64,000 bases of DNA. Origin: an uncultured Roseburia sp. GTDB taxonomy: Bacteria > Bacillota > Clostridia > Lachnospirales > Lachnospiraceae. The translations under genes and the position numbers were made by a program. Each line of letters starts with the position of its first letter. The first letter of the stretch is position 1. Location of the stretch: contig CAMWKH010000002.1 in NCBI GenBank assembly GCA_947174805.1, positions 1 through 64,000 on the forward strand. Direction: 5' to 3'. This document shows positions 21,114 to 29,288 of this stretch, piece by piece. The notes below the pieces were generated by a model. The model saw only the letters and a list, made by a program, of their open reading frames with translations, was not told the origin of the DNA and did no database searches.

Positions 21114-22268
21114 CTATTTCAGTAATGCGCCAGAGATAACCATTCTCTGAACCTCAGAAGTTCCTTCGTAAATCTCCGTAATCTTAGCATCACGCATCAT
21201 ACGCTCTACATCGTACTCTCTGATGTATCCATATCCGCCGAAGAGCTGAACGCATCTTGTGGTAACATCCATAGCTGTCTCAGCAGCAAATAATTTTGCC
21301 TTTGCAGCTTCTACAGAATATACTTTCTGTGTAGCTTTTGCCATAGCAGCCCTGTAAACCAAGAATTTTGCAGCGTCAATTTTAGCAGCCATATCAGCCA
21401 GCTCAAACTGGGTATTCTGCTGTGCTGCGATGGAACGGCCAAACTGTTTTCTCTCTTTGGTATATGCGATGGTAGCATCCAATGCACCCTCTGCAATACC
21501 AAGTGCCTGTGCAGCAATACCGATACGTCCGCCGTCAAGGGTATGCATTGCGATGGGGAATCCTTTTCCTTCCGGTCCTAACAGATTCTCTTTCGGAATC
21601 TTGCAGTCTTCAAAAATCAACTCATATGTAGCAGATCCGCGGATACCCATTTTCTTTTCTTTTGTTCCGAAGGAGAATCCGGGAGCATCTTTCTCTACGA
21701 TAAATGCGGAGAAGTTCTTTTTCTTTCTGCCTCTCTTGTCCTCTGTCACACTTGTGATAGCGATTACAATATAAACGTCTGCCTCTTTACCATTTGTGAT
21801 AAAGCATTTGCTTCCGTTTAATACCCACTGGTCACCATCCAAAACGGCTTTTGTCTGGCATCCCTGGGCGTCTGTACCTGCACCGGGCTCAGTCAGTGCA
21901 AATGCACCTAACTTTTCTCCTGTTGCAAGGGCACGGACATATTTCTGTTTCTGCTCTTCTGTACCGTAGGTCATAATTGGATCTACGCAGAGAGAAGTAT
22001 GTGCGGAAACGATAACGCCTGTAGTACCGCAGACTTTAGAGAGTTCCTCTACACACATGATGTAGGTTAAGGGGTCGCAGCCCTGTCCGCCGTACTCCTT
22101 TGGAACCGGAATTCCCATAAAACCTAACTTCTGCATTTTCTCCACTGTTCCTCTTGGGAATTTCTCAGTTTCATCTACTTCCTGAGCCAGAGGTTTCACT
22201 TCGTTTTCAGCGAACTCTTTAAATAAAGATCTCGCCATTTCATGTTTTTTATCTAAACCGAAATCCAT
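21114..22268 (-). CDS. bcd: Butyryl-CoA dehydrogenase (short-chain acyl-CoA dehydrogenase)
   Basis: FAD flavoenzyme that reduces crotonyl-CoA to butyryl-CoA. The 384-residue protein has the acyl-CoA dehydrogenase fold, with AFALTEPGAGTDA (FAD/substrate region, about 125-135), the QLFGGYGYIREYDVERMMRDAKI signature split around residue 345, and the catalytic Glu in YEGTSEVQRM near the C-terminus. It sits between hbd and etfBA, as in clostridial butyrate operons. Confidence 0.96.
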   Translation of the reverse strand: MDFGLDKKHEMARSLFKEFAENEVKPLAQEVDETEKFPRGTVEKMQKLGFMGIPVPKEYGGQGCDPLTYIMCVEELSKVCGTTGVIVSAHTSLCVDPIMTYGTEEQKQKYVRALATGEKLGAFALTEPGAGTDAQGCQTKAVLDGDQWVLNGSKCFITNGKEADVYIVIAITSVTEDKRGRKKKNFSAFIVEKDAPGFSFGTKEKKMGIRGSATYELIFEDCKIPKENLLGPEGKGFPIAMHTLDGGRIGIAAQALGIAEGALDATIAYTKERKQFGRSIAAQQNTQFELADMAAKIDAAKFLVYRAAMAKATQKVYSVEAAKAKLFAAETAMDVTTRCVQLFGGYGYIREYDVERMMRDAKITEIYEGTSEVQRMVISGALLK

Positions 22269-22330
22269 GATTACTATTCCTCCATGTCTATAAATTTACA
22301 CAATTAAGTATCTGTCAGACTACCTTACTT

Positions 22331-23203
22331 TTACTGAGCGTCAACCGGTGTCTTTGTACGGTCTGCATTGTAAATGTAGAATCCTTTTCCGCTCTTAGCT
22401 CCAAGATTTCCGCCGCGGACCATCTTGCGGATTAACGGGCATGCACGGTATTTGCTGTCCCCTGTCTCATTGTACAGTACGTCCATAATAGCAAGACAGA
22501 TATCAAGACCAATAAAGTCGCCTAACTCCAAGGGTCCCATCGGATGGTTTGCACCGAGCTTCATAGCAGTATCAATACCTGCAATATCGGAAACACCTTC
22601 CATTTTGATAAATGCAGCTTCATTAATCATAGGAATTAAGATACGGTTTACAACGAAACCTGCTGCTTCATTTACCTGTACCGGAGTCTTGCCGATTTCC
22701 TCGGAAATTTTCTTGATAGCGTCAACAGTCTCTGCCGGTGTATTCACACCTGCGATTACCTCAATGAGTTTCATACGGTCTGCAGGATTGAAAAAGTGCA
22801 TACCAATCATCGGACGGCTGAGTCCGTTTCCAATCTCTGTGATGGAAAGGCTGGATGTATTGGAAGCAAAGATACACTCAGGTTTTGCAATTTTATCCAA
22901 CTCTGAGAAAGTAGTCTTTTTCACTTCCATATTTTCAAAAGCTGCTTCTACGATAAGATCGCAGTCTGCACATAAATCTTCTTTTAAACCTGCGGTAATT
23001 TTTCCAAGGATTGCGTCAACTTTACCCTGGTCCATTTTGCCTTTCTCCACAAGTCTTGCATAACCTTTCTGGATTTTTGCTTTTCCATTGTCAGCCCACT
23101 CCTGTTTGATATCGCAGAGTGCAACTTCATATCCATCAACCTGGGCAAATGCTTTGGCAATTCCCTGTCCCATGGTTCCTGCACCGATAACTCCTACTTT
23201 CAT
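22331..23203 (-). CDS. hbd: 3-hydroxybutyryl-CoA dehydrogenase
   Basis: Converts acetoacetyl-CoA to 3-hydroxybutyryl-CoA with NAD(P)H. The 290-residue protein has the N-terminal Rossmann motif GAGTMGQGIA (residues 7-16), NTSSLSITEI and the HFFNPADRMKLIEVI signature with the catalytic His. Length is typical. It lies between thl and bcd; crt (3-hydroxybutyryl-CoA dehydratase), often present in such clusters, is missing. Confidence 0.97.
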   Translation of the reverse strand: MKVGVIGAGTMGQGIAKAFAQVDGYEVALCDIKQEWADNGKAKIQKGYARLVEKGKMDQGKVDAILGKITAGLKEDLCADCDLIVEAAFENMEVKKTTFSELDKIAKPECIFASNTSSLSITEIGNGLSRPMIGMHFFNPADRMKLIEVIAGVNTPAETVDAIKKISEEIGKTPVQVNEAAGFVVNRILIPMINEAAFIKMEGVSDIAGIDTAMKLGANHPMGPLELGDFIGLDICLAIMDVLYNETGDSKYRACPLIRKMVRGGNLGAKSGKGFYIYNADRTKTPVDAQ

Positions 23204-23277
23204 TGTAGTTCCTCCTTAATATATCATGATTTAATTTTAGGTTAATTAAATATAAATCCTAATTCATGTTAGAACGA

Positions 23278-24462
23278 TTAATATTTCTCAACGATAGTTG
23301 AGCATCCCATTCCACCGCCGATACACAGGGTAGCAAGACCTCTGTTTGCATTTCTCTTCTGCATCTCGTGTAACAGTGTAACTAAGATACGGCATCCGCT
23401 GGCTCCTACCGGATGTCCAAGTGCGATAGCACCACCGTTTACATTTACTTTGGACATATCAAAGTTCAAGTCCCTTGCAACTGCGATAGACTGAGCAGCA
23501 AATGCCTCATTTGCCTCGATTAAGTCCATATCGTCGATGGTAAATCCTGTTCTCTCCAGAACTTTTCTTGTGGAAGCAACAGGTCCCACACCCATGATTT
23601 CCGGTGCAACGCCGCCCAGTGCTCCTGCAATCCATGTAGCCATTGGTTTTACACCCAGCTCTTTTGCTTTCTCTTCACTCATAACAACCATAGCTGCAGC
23701 TCCGTCATTGATTCCGGAAGCGTTACCAGCTGTAATCATTCCGCCGTCTTTTCCAGAACAGCATTTTAAGCTTGCCAAAGACTCTTTTGTAGTACCAGCA
23801 CGGGGGCCCTCATCCTTTGCAAACATAACTGTCTCTCTCTTTACTTTTACAGGAACCGGAACGATCTCATCGTCAAATCTGCCCTCTGCCTGAGCCTTCT
23901 CACATTTCTGCTGGCTGTTTGCTGAGAACTCGTCTAATTCCTCACGGGTAATTCCGTATTTATCACAAACATTTTCTGCTGTAATCATCATGTGATAATG
24001 GTTGAATGCGTCTGTTAAAGCATCATTTACCATTGTATCAATGATAGTTGCATTGTTCATACGATATCCAAAACGAGCCTTTGTCATTGCATATGGAGCC
24101 ATTGACATATTCTCCATACCTCCGGCAACAACGATATCTGCCTGACCGGCCATAATCATATTAGCAGCTTCATTTACACATTTTAAACCTGAGCCACATA
24201 CTACGTTTAATGTAAATGCAGGTACTTCAATGGGTAAACCAGCTTTGATTGCAGACTGACGTGCAACGTTCTGTCCCTGCGCAGCCTGGATAACACATCC
24301 CATCATAACTTCGTCTACCTGCTCAGGTTTCACACCGGCTCTGTTTAATGCCTCTTTGATAACAATAGCACCTAAATCAGCCACTGGAGTGCTTCCCAAA
24401 GCTCCGCCCATTTTTCCGATTGCTGTACGGCATGCGCCTGCTAAAACTACTTTCTTTGCCAT
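23278..24462 (-). CDS. thlA: Acetyl-CoA C-acetyltransferase (thiolase)
   Basis: Condenses two acetyl-CoA to acetoacetyl-CoA, the entry step to butyrate. The 394-residue protein has the nucleophilic Cys in [11 protein letters not shown] (about residue 88), NEAFAAQ, the catalytic His in [10 protein letters not shown] (about 350) and the second Cys in CIGGGMGCS (about 380). It is the first gene of the operon. A near-perfect Rex operator (24499-24516) lies 37 bp before the start codon. Confidence 0.98.
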   Translation of the reverse strand: MAKKVVLAGACRTAIGKMGGALGSTPVADLGAIVIKEALNRAGVKPEQVDEVMMGCVIQAAQGQNVARQSAIKAGLPIEVPAFTLNVVCGSGLKCVNEAANMIMAGQADIVVAGGMENMSMAPYAMTKARFGYRMNNATIIDTMVNDALTDAFNHYHMMITAENVCDKYGITREELDEFSANSQQKCEKAQAEGRFDDEIVPVPVKVKRETVMFAKDEGPRAGTTKESLASLKCCSGKDGGMITAGNASGINDGAAAMVVMSEEKAKELGVKPMATWIAGALGGVAPEIMGVGPVASTRKVLERTGFTIDDMDLIEANEAFAAQSIAVARDLNFDMSKVNVNGGAIALGHPVGASGCRILVTLLHEMQKRNANRGLATLCIGGGMGCSTIVEKY

Positions 24463-24498
24463 TTTCTCGTCTCCTTATCATTCTTAATTGTTCTAAAG

Positions 24499-24516
24499 CT
24501 GTTAATTTTTTAACAA
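24499..24516. promoter_or_regulatory. Probable Rex operator ahead of the thl operon
   Basis: CTGTTAA-TTTT-TTAACAA matches the clostridial Rex consensus TTGTTAA-N4-TTAACAA at every position but the first. It lies in the predicted 5' leader about 40-55 bases after the transcription start. Rex is a repressor released by a high NADH/NAD+ ratio and is known to control thl and crt-bcd-etf genes in solventogenic clostridia. That it acts here is inference from the site and the genes it precedes. Confidence 0.75.
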
Positions 24517-24561
24517 AGTGTTAAAAAAAAATAAAACCTCATGAACTGCTTGTACTTTAAA

Positions 24562-24590
24562 AGAATAGCATATTTCAAGCTTCTTTGCAA
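24562..24590 (-). promoter_or_regulatory. Sigma-A promoter of the thl-hbd-bcd-etfBA operon
   Basis: On the minus strand TTGCAA (24585-24590), 17 bases, then TATTCT (24562-24567). This gives a leader of about 95 bases that contains the Rex-type site. Confidence 0.6.
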
Positions 24591-25133
24591 GGATTAAATT
24601 GTTAATATTGTCTAAATTTTACTGAAACAATTTCCTATTAATATCAAAAATGCCTACCAAATATAAAACAACGGTAAAAGCCAGTGGAAACAATGTATTC
24701 CCTGCCCCCAGGCATGGGCAGGACATGCACCAATCTGCTGTAAAATGCAGGCAGATACCCCCTGTGAGCTGCCAAAAATTCCCTCCTAAAAACCAGCATC
24801 CACTTTAATTTCACGTAAAGGCTTACCTCCATTCTGATCTTACATGAGAGTTTGACTTTAGCAGCGGTAACAGGAACAATTTTGACTTTGATAGGACTAT
24901 TCTTATCAGAATTATAGGGCAGAAAGGTACAAAAAATAGTAGAATTTTTCTCTCCCGTACAAGCTGATTTCAGGTCGGTTGAGGAATTAAAAAACAAACT
25001 GTTATTTGTAAATCTTTTGCCCTAATCAATGTTTTGCTTACACTCTGGGCAGGAGAAAAACACATACGTGAAAGAACACGATTATTCTTTTCATAATCTC
25101 TTTGCATTTTAGAAAAAAAATGTCCTCTCAATT
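24591..25133. other. Stretch upstream of thl without a recognisable gene
   Basis: AT-rich. The longest open frame (24644-24997, minus, 117 codons) has no ribosome binding site, no recognisable motif and odd composition; I do not call it. No tRNA, riboswitch or repeat was recognised. It borders the fragments listed from 25134 to 25547, so it may be decayed coding sequence. Confidence 0.4.
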
Positions 25134-25383
25134 TCATTTTTGGTTGCCCGCAGCATCGATAAAATTGAAAATGGGAAACAGCTTAAATCCACAACGATTT
25201 ATTAAAGTTAGATTTCTTTTTTCTGCTTTGTGCAGTGCTGCATAGTAGACTGCGTGAAATGCAGCACTAATGACCTTTATATCTACCTCTTTTTTTACAT
25301 GGAATAAGGCAATCATTTTTCAATTTTGATTTATAAAAGAGATAAAAAGTCCCTTTGGGAATATCAATTATTTTAGCTAACTG
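25134..25383 (-). pseudogene. Remnant of a TetR-family regulator
   Basis: On the minus strand the bases 25383 to about 25322 encode LAKIIDIPKGTFYLFYKSK, which is the recognition-helix half of a TetR-type helix-turn-helix. In a different frame (25316-25134) follows a stretch with VISAAFHAVYYAALHK, which resembles the C-terminal helices of such regulators. The first 30 or so residues, most of the ligand domain and the frame are lost, so the gene is dead. It directly abuts the copied fragments at 25384-25481. Confidence 0.6.
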
Positions 25384-25429
25384 ATAGAACCGCCCTTTTT
25401 GTTCCGCATCTTAAATACAAGGAAAACTC
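25384..25429 (-). repeat. Partial, frameshifted copy of the membrane-protein gene at 26015
   Basis: These 45 bases match 26185-26230 inside the gene at 26015-26647 except for one base missing from a T run (five T here, six there). In the parent the segment encodes VFLVFKMRNKKGRF. The missing base breaks the frame. It is joined by two or three bases to the copy at 25431. Confidence 0.85.
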
Positions 25430-25430
25430 A

Positions 25431-25547
25431 TTAACTTGCCTTTCCTTTACTATTGAATTTAAGGCTTACAGAAAATTTCTCATTATGTATACCTGTTACA
25501 TCACCTGCCAACATGCCTCCGCCTATAATACAATATGAAACAACCAT
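25431..25547 (-). pseudogene. Remnant copy of the 3' end of the secreted-protein gene at 26693
   Basis: Bases 25431-25478 match 26694-26741 with three differences and encode KFSVSLKFNSKGKAS then stop, against KLSVSLKVNSKGKAS in the parent. The frame stays open upstream to an ATG at 25547 (38 codons in all), but the upstream part is unlike the parent and has no ribosome binding site. In the parent locus the two copied segments are about 460 bp apart; here they touch, so a duplicated block seems to have suffered an internal deletion. Confidence 0.7.
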
Positions 25548-25577
25548 TGTTCGGAATAAAAAGACATTATTTTCCTA

Positions 25578-25961
25578 TCAATCCGCATAATATCCTCTGC
25601 TTTTTTCAAACTTCTCCCTTTCGGCACTGATTCCCCACGCATTATCCTCTGCGCTGTCTTTTATAACAACTAAGAACCACATTCCAATTCCCACTATAAA
25701 AAAGGACAGCAGTATGCATAATATAAGATACCACGTGCTATATCCCGCATCATGGAAACGCTTTGCACTTAGTAAAAAACGGTATACCAAAAAGAATACG
25801 TTTAAGCCTGCCAGTGTAAAAAATAATATACCATACCCATAGGACTGCCATACGGCAAACCAAAATGCTATAAACATATGCTCTAAAATCATGAGGGTAA
25901 TCCATGCTATCCAAAAATACTGCCTGTCAATTCTTTTCACATTCCAATTTAATACTTTCAT
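25578..25961 (-). CDS. DUF805-like small membrane protein
   Basis: A 127-residue protein with three to four transmembrane helices. The segment RFHDAGYSTWYLIL followed by a helix and KDSAEDNAWG matches the DUF805 pattern (R-HD-G-S-WW ... KDS...N.WG). Its function is unknown. The start at 25961 (MKVLNWNV) follows GGAGGAGGG; an upstream in-frame Met lacks a site. It is the last gene of a run of small membrane and secreted proteins downstream of the ECF sigma pair. Confidence 0.65.
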   Translation of the reverse strand: MKVLNWNVKRIDRQYFWIAWITLMILEHMFIAFWFAVWQSYGYGILFFTLAGLNVFFLVYRFLLSAKRFHDAGYSTWYLILCILLSFFIVGIGMWFLVVIKDSAEDNAWGISAEREKFEKSRGYYAD

Positions 25962-26014
25962 ACTGCCCTCCTCCATTTTTACCAAATCATCTTATAACAT
26001 TCTTTTCAGCTTTC

Positions 26015-26647
26015 CTATTCATCCCTCTTCTTTTTTCCTATCAAATATATTCCGGTGCTAAAGATAAGACAGGAAATATACGGTATAACAATAAAATGAT
26101 AGGGCTTATATACATCCATATTTCCTATAAACATATCAAATACAACCATACTATAAAAAATCCCAATCCCCTGCACAAGGTAAAGATAGAACCGCCCTTT
26201 TTTGTTCCGCATCTTAAATACAAGGAAAACCAATGCGATTAAACCTGCCAACACCACTGCCCAGTAAATCTTAAAGAAAACTGCCCCATATTTCTCCCAG
26301 ACCCAAATGGCATTTCCTATGGAGTATAGGATGAGATACATCAATATCTGAACCGCAGCTGCCCCTGCAATCATATATCCCTGCCCCCACACAAACCTCT
26401 TCCTATCCCAGTTATCCCTATTATCCACAAAACAGCCAAGGCACAATCCCAAAAGTACGGCAAGCGCTAAGGCGGCTCCGCTTCCTGCAATATATAACAA
26501 ATATACCGTATCATCGGAAAATCCATATTCATATTTGTTCCACAATGCATAACTAAAAAAAAGGAAAACCGCCAGGGAAAGGGCAATCCTTATCCCCCGG
26601 TAAAGGTTATGTTTGTTTATTGTTAAAACGATTGATTCTTTTTCCAT
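26015..26647 (-). CDS. Polytopic membrane protein of unknown function
   Basis: A 210-residue protein with about six predicted transmembrane helices separated by short charged loops (DNRDNWDRKR; KMRNKKGR). I do not recognise a family. The ATG at 26647 follows AAGGAGG; an upstream in-frame start is not supported. It lies 45 bp after the secreted protein at 26693. Part of it is present as a broken copy at 25384-25429. Confidence 0.65.
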   Translation of the reverse strand: MEKESIVLTINKHNLYRGIRIALSLAVFLFFSYALWNKYEYGFSDDTVYLLYIAGSGAALALAVLLGLCLGCFVDNRDNWDRKRFVWGQGYMIAGAAAVQILMYLILYSIGNAIWVWEKYGAVFFKIYWAVVLAGLIALVFLVFKMRNKKGRFYLYLVQGIGIFYSMVVFDMFIGNMDVYKPYHFIVIPYISCLIFSTGIYLIGKKKRDE

Positions 26648-26692
26648 AATTATCCTCCTTGCTAAATCTCCTGAATAGACAGTCAATCCTAA

Positions 26693-27271
26693 TTAACTTG
26701 CCTTTCCTTTACTATTGACTTTAAGGCTTACAGACAGTTTCTGAGAGCGGGACACTCTATTCGATGCCGTAAAACTGAATTTAAGACTGTTCCCCGTCTT
26801 GGTTTTGCTTTCATTTGATATTTTTATATACTTGCCTGTATTCTTATAACCGTATTGCGGTGTTTTTAATTTCGATTCGCCATTCCCCCAAACAAAATAC
26901 CCTTTTACCCAATATTTTGTCTCGCCTGCACCGCCCTTCCATTTATGCACTTTTTCTTTCTTATACCAGCCTTCACCACTCATTACTGGTACATCATTGA
27001 ATCTCATAGTATGATTCGATATATTACTTGCTGGTTTTGCAGGAACAAAATAAATTTTTTCTGTAATCTCTGTGCCGTCTTTATCTGTGTATGTAGATTC
27101 CGAAATCGGTTTCCTATAGGAAATAGGCCCGCAGTTCAAATCTGCCGCAATAGCAGTAACCCCTGCCACTGCTTCCACCACACTTGTGGGTGCTGCAGTT
27201 ACCGGCGTGGAAATTGTTCCTGTTAAAGTTGCTACTACTAATAAAATTGCCACTGTTTTTTTGATGTTCAT
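26693..27271 (-). CDS. Secreted protein of unknown function
   Basis: A 192-residue protein with a clear signal peptide (NIKK then a hydrophobic core, probable cleavage near VTAAP at residue 26). The mature part is rich in Lys, Ser, Thr, Gly and aromatic residues and ends in a basic tail (KVNSKGKAS). No motif is recognised and there is no lipobox or sortase signal. The start at 27271 follows GGAGAG at good spacing. It lies just downstream of another short secreted protein gene that is interrupted by a stop. Its 3' end is duplicated at 25431-25478. Confidence 0.65.
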   Translation of the reverse strand: MNIKKTVAILLVVATLTGTISTPVTAAPTSVVEAVAGVTAIAADLNCGPISYRKPISESTYTDKDGTEITEKIYFVPAKPASNISNHTMRFNDVPVMSGEGWYKKEKVHKWKGGAGETKYWVKGYFVWGNGESKLKTPQYGYKNTGKYIKISNESKTKTGNSLKFSFTASNRVSRSQKLSVSLKVNSKGKAS

Positions 27272-27306
27272 TACCAACTCTCCTTTTTCTCTTCCCGTTT
27301 TTTGCT

Positions 27307-27720
27307 TCAGTTCCTCTTACTCGTAGATGCCGATACCGATTCGCCATACTTAGCATTTTTCCCATACACTTTTCCGGAAAATGACAGCTTATAACTATGT
27401 CCCTTTTTCATCGCTGCGGTTTTTGTTCCGCTGTAAACACTGCCCTATTTGGAAATGCTCCAGGTCTTCACGGTTTTTCCTGCCGTGGAATCATACAACT
27501 TTAAGGTTCCGGAAATACTGGATGTACCGTTTCTGCCTTTAACGATCAGCTGGCAGTTTGCCGTATTTCTATAAACGGTAAGTTTGACTGTACTTCTATT
27601 ACTCTGAACAGACATAATGGAAACCATATTTTCCTGTGCCTGTACCAGATCCGGCTGTGAAAAACAAAGCACTGCCCCAAGTATCAACAGACACCAAAAC
27701 CTCCTCCGTAAATTCTTCAT
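27307..27720 (-). pseudogene. Small secreted protein gene interrupted by in-frame TAG
   Basis: The frame begins at 27720 with a strong AAGGAGGAG site and a signal peptide (MKNLRRRF, hydrophobic core, VQAQ). After 91 residues it meets TAG at 27445-27447. The same frame then runs on for 45 codons, giving GSVYSGTKTAAMKKGHSYKL and KVYGKNAKYGESVSAST before a TGA at 27307-27309. The downstream part continues the same Ser/Thr/Gly-rich beta style and reads as the true C-terminus. One base change therefore seems to have cut a 137-residue protein; readthrough is an alternative. The function is unknown. Confidence 0.7.
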
Positions 27721-27747
27721 AATCTCTCCTCCTTCCGATTTTTTACA

Positions 27748-27792
27748 GGAACGGATTTACGTTCCTATATAGTAAACGAAGAAAGAAGCCAA
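27748..27792 (-). promoter_or_regulatory. Possible promoter and hairpin ahead of the interrupted secreted gene
   Basis: On the minus strand TTGGCT (27787-27792), 17 bases, then TATAGG (27764-27769). A 6-bp inverted repeat GGAACG/CGTTCC (27748-27765) overlaps the -10 end and the predicted start. The GGAAC half also resembles an ECF -35 element, so control by the neighbouring ECF sigma factor is possible. Confidence 0.35.
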
Positions 27793-27842
27793 ATCACTAC
27801 CAGATTTTTCAAAAAATTTTCTTTTATTCAAAATTTTCTTTT

Positions 27843-28535
27843 TTATTCTATTATTCTGATATTTTCTTGCATTTTTAGCAATTCTTCCTCTGACAGATTT
27901 CCCATCAAATTAAATTTTGTAGTTTCGTCCTCGCTAACCCATGTCAAAGAACTGTCCTCCCCTGGAATCTGCGCACGGAGATAATGTATTTTTTCCCCAT
28001 GGCTGCCTGTGAGCATGAGATAATCCTTATTCTCGTTATCCACATTCAAAGCGCCGTCAATGACTCCATAATCCAAGTCAAACCAAAGTTCTCCTGTTCC
28101 TTGATACAGAATATAGCCGCCTGGGTCACTGTAATCATCCATCACCTTCTCAAATCCCTCCGGTATATACCCAAATTCATACCTGGGCACCCAGTTCACA
28201 TCCGTGTCCTCCTTAAACTGGAAAGAGACATGGTCTTTAAACCAGTACACCAACCATTCTGCCCCCTTTGCAGCCACCCGGGGATTTGTTATGCAGAAAA
28301 ATATCAAAATTCCTGCTGCCGCCGCCGTCCATCTGCGCCTTACGCTTCTTCTGTGAATCTTTTTTCCCTGCTTTTCTATTATTTTATCCATATTATGGTT
28401 AAAAAAATCGGAGAGCTGGTAGCGTTCTTTCAATTCCTCCTTCTCCGGAATACGGGACAATTCATATTCCTGAAGCAGTGCCGCCATGGACTTCATTGCT
28501 TCTTCTTCCTGTCTATTTTCATTCTTCCGTCTCAT
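27843..28535 (-). CDS. Membrane protein with DUF4367-like domain, probable anti-sigma partner
   Basis: A 230-residue protein. The N-terminal 70 residues are charged and cytoplasmic, one transmembrane helix follows (about 69-84), and the rest is an extracytoplasmic domain with the GYIPEGFE segment typical of DUF4367 proteins. Such proteins commonly sit beside ECF sigma factors as regulators, which fits here: the gene overlaps the sigma gene by 17 bp and has its own AAGGAGGT site. An anti-sigma role is inference from topology and position. Confidence 0.75.
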   Translation of the reverse strand: MRRKNENRQEEEAMKSMAALLQEYELSRIPEKEELKERYQLSDFFNHNMDKIIEKQGKKIHRRSVRRRWTAAAAGILIFFCITNPRVAAKGAEWLVYWFKDHVSFQFKEDTDVNWVPRYEFGYIPEGFEKVMDDYSDPGGYILYQGTGELWFDLDYGVIDGALNVDNENKDYLMLTGSHGEKIHYLRAQIPGEDSSLTWVSEDETTKFNLMGNLSEEELLKMQENIRIIE

Positions 28536-29061
28536 CCCATACCTCCTTAAACTTCTTTTTTCCCCGGTAAATGCGCATTTCCGCAGTTTTGGCAGATATC
28601 CCCTGGATTCTTGCTATCTCCTGATTACTCAGGCAATAGTAGTATTTTAAAATCAATGCCTCCCGAAAAACCTCTGGTATCTGACTTAAAGCCCGATGCA
28701 CAAAGGCTCTCTCCTCCTTCTTTTCCGCCATAAAAGAGGCATTGTGCTCCTGGCACTCATCATAAAGTATTAGATTTTCCAATTCATCCTCACTGTAATG
28801 ATTCGCTCTCCGGATGATGTCAATCACTTTGTTCTTCACTATGGAAACGCACAAACCTGTCATTTCACTACCAGATAAGTGCAAATATTTTTCAAATTTT
28901 TCCGCCAGGGACAAAAAAGCCTCCTGGACGGCGTTTTCCGCGTCCGCCTGGTTCTTTATCATTCCAAGAGCCACATGGTACATTTTCAGATAATTTTCTT
29001 CATAAATTACCCTAAATTTATTTCTGTCACCCTCAGTGGGGATGGCGCCTAAAGTTATCAT
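28519..29061 (-). CDS. ECF-type RNA polymerase sigma factor
   Basis: A 180-residue sigma-70 family factor with region 2 (YLKMYHVALGMIKNQADAENAVQEAF, then the IRRANHY segment) and region 4 (a helix-turn-helix around YYCLSNQEIARIQGISAKTA). Regions 1 and 3 are absent, as in ECF factors. It is co-transcribed with the DUF4367 protein, so membrane or envelope stress sensing is likely. Its target genes are unknown; the small secreted and membrane proteins downstream are candidates. Confidence 0.92.
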   Translation of the reverse strand: MITLGAIPTEGDRNKFRVIYEENYLKMYHVALGMIKNQADAENAVQEAFLSLAEKFEKYLHLSGSEMTGLCVSIVKNKVIDIIRRANHYSEDELENLILYDECQEHNASFMAEKKEERAFVHRALSQIPEVFREALILKYYYCLSNQEIARIQGISAKTAEMRIYRGKKKFKEVWDETEE

Positions 29062-29118
29062 ACTGTTCTTCTCCCAAATACTTCTGTCATGTTCATAGTG
29101 CTAAAATTTTCCTGTTAA

Positions 29119-29147
29119 AGCATACCACATAGGAAAAAAGGGGTCAA
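29119..29147 (-). promoter_or_regulatory. Promoter of the ECF sigma operon
   Basis: On the minus strand TTGACC (29142-29147), 17 bases, then TATGCT (29119-29124). This is a sigma-A-like pair about 60 bases before the sigma gene. Confidence 0.55.
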
Positions 29148-29230
29148 ATTCCAGTAGGGGAAGATTTCTTCCTACCGCCGCGGGGCCACATGCTGCGTCA
29201 ACAGCAAGTTTCCTTTTGTGGCCTGTACAT

Positions 29231-29270
29231 AAAAAACAGAAAAGGCTTAGTTTTTCACAAGCCTTTTCTG
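29231..29270 (-). terminator. Terminator after purH
   Basis: On the minus strand a 12-bp perfect stem (CAGAAAAGGCTT with AAGCCTTTTCTG) with a 10-base loop is followed by six T. It closes the purO-purH transcript. Confidence 0.93.
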
Positions 29271-29288
29271 CTAATCACGAATTTCTCT

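Noticed and set aside
24598..24616. Second Rex site upstream of the thl promoter
   Set aside because: TTGTTAA-TATT is present but the second half (GTCTAAA) does not match TTAACAA; at most a half site.
24644..24997. 117-codon minus-strand open frame upstream of thl
   Set aside because: No ribosome binding site, no motif and unusual composition beside decayed fragments; chance or relic is more likely.
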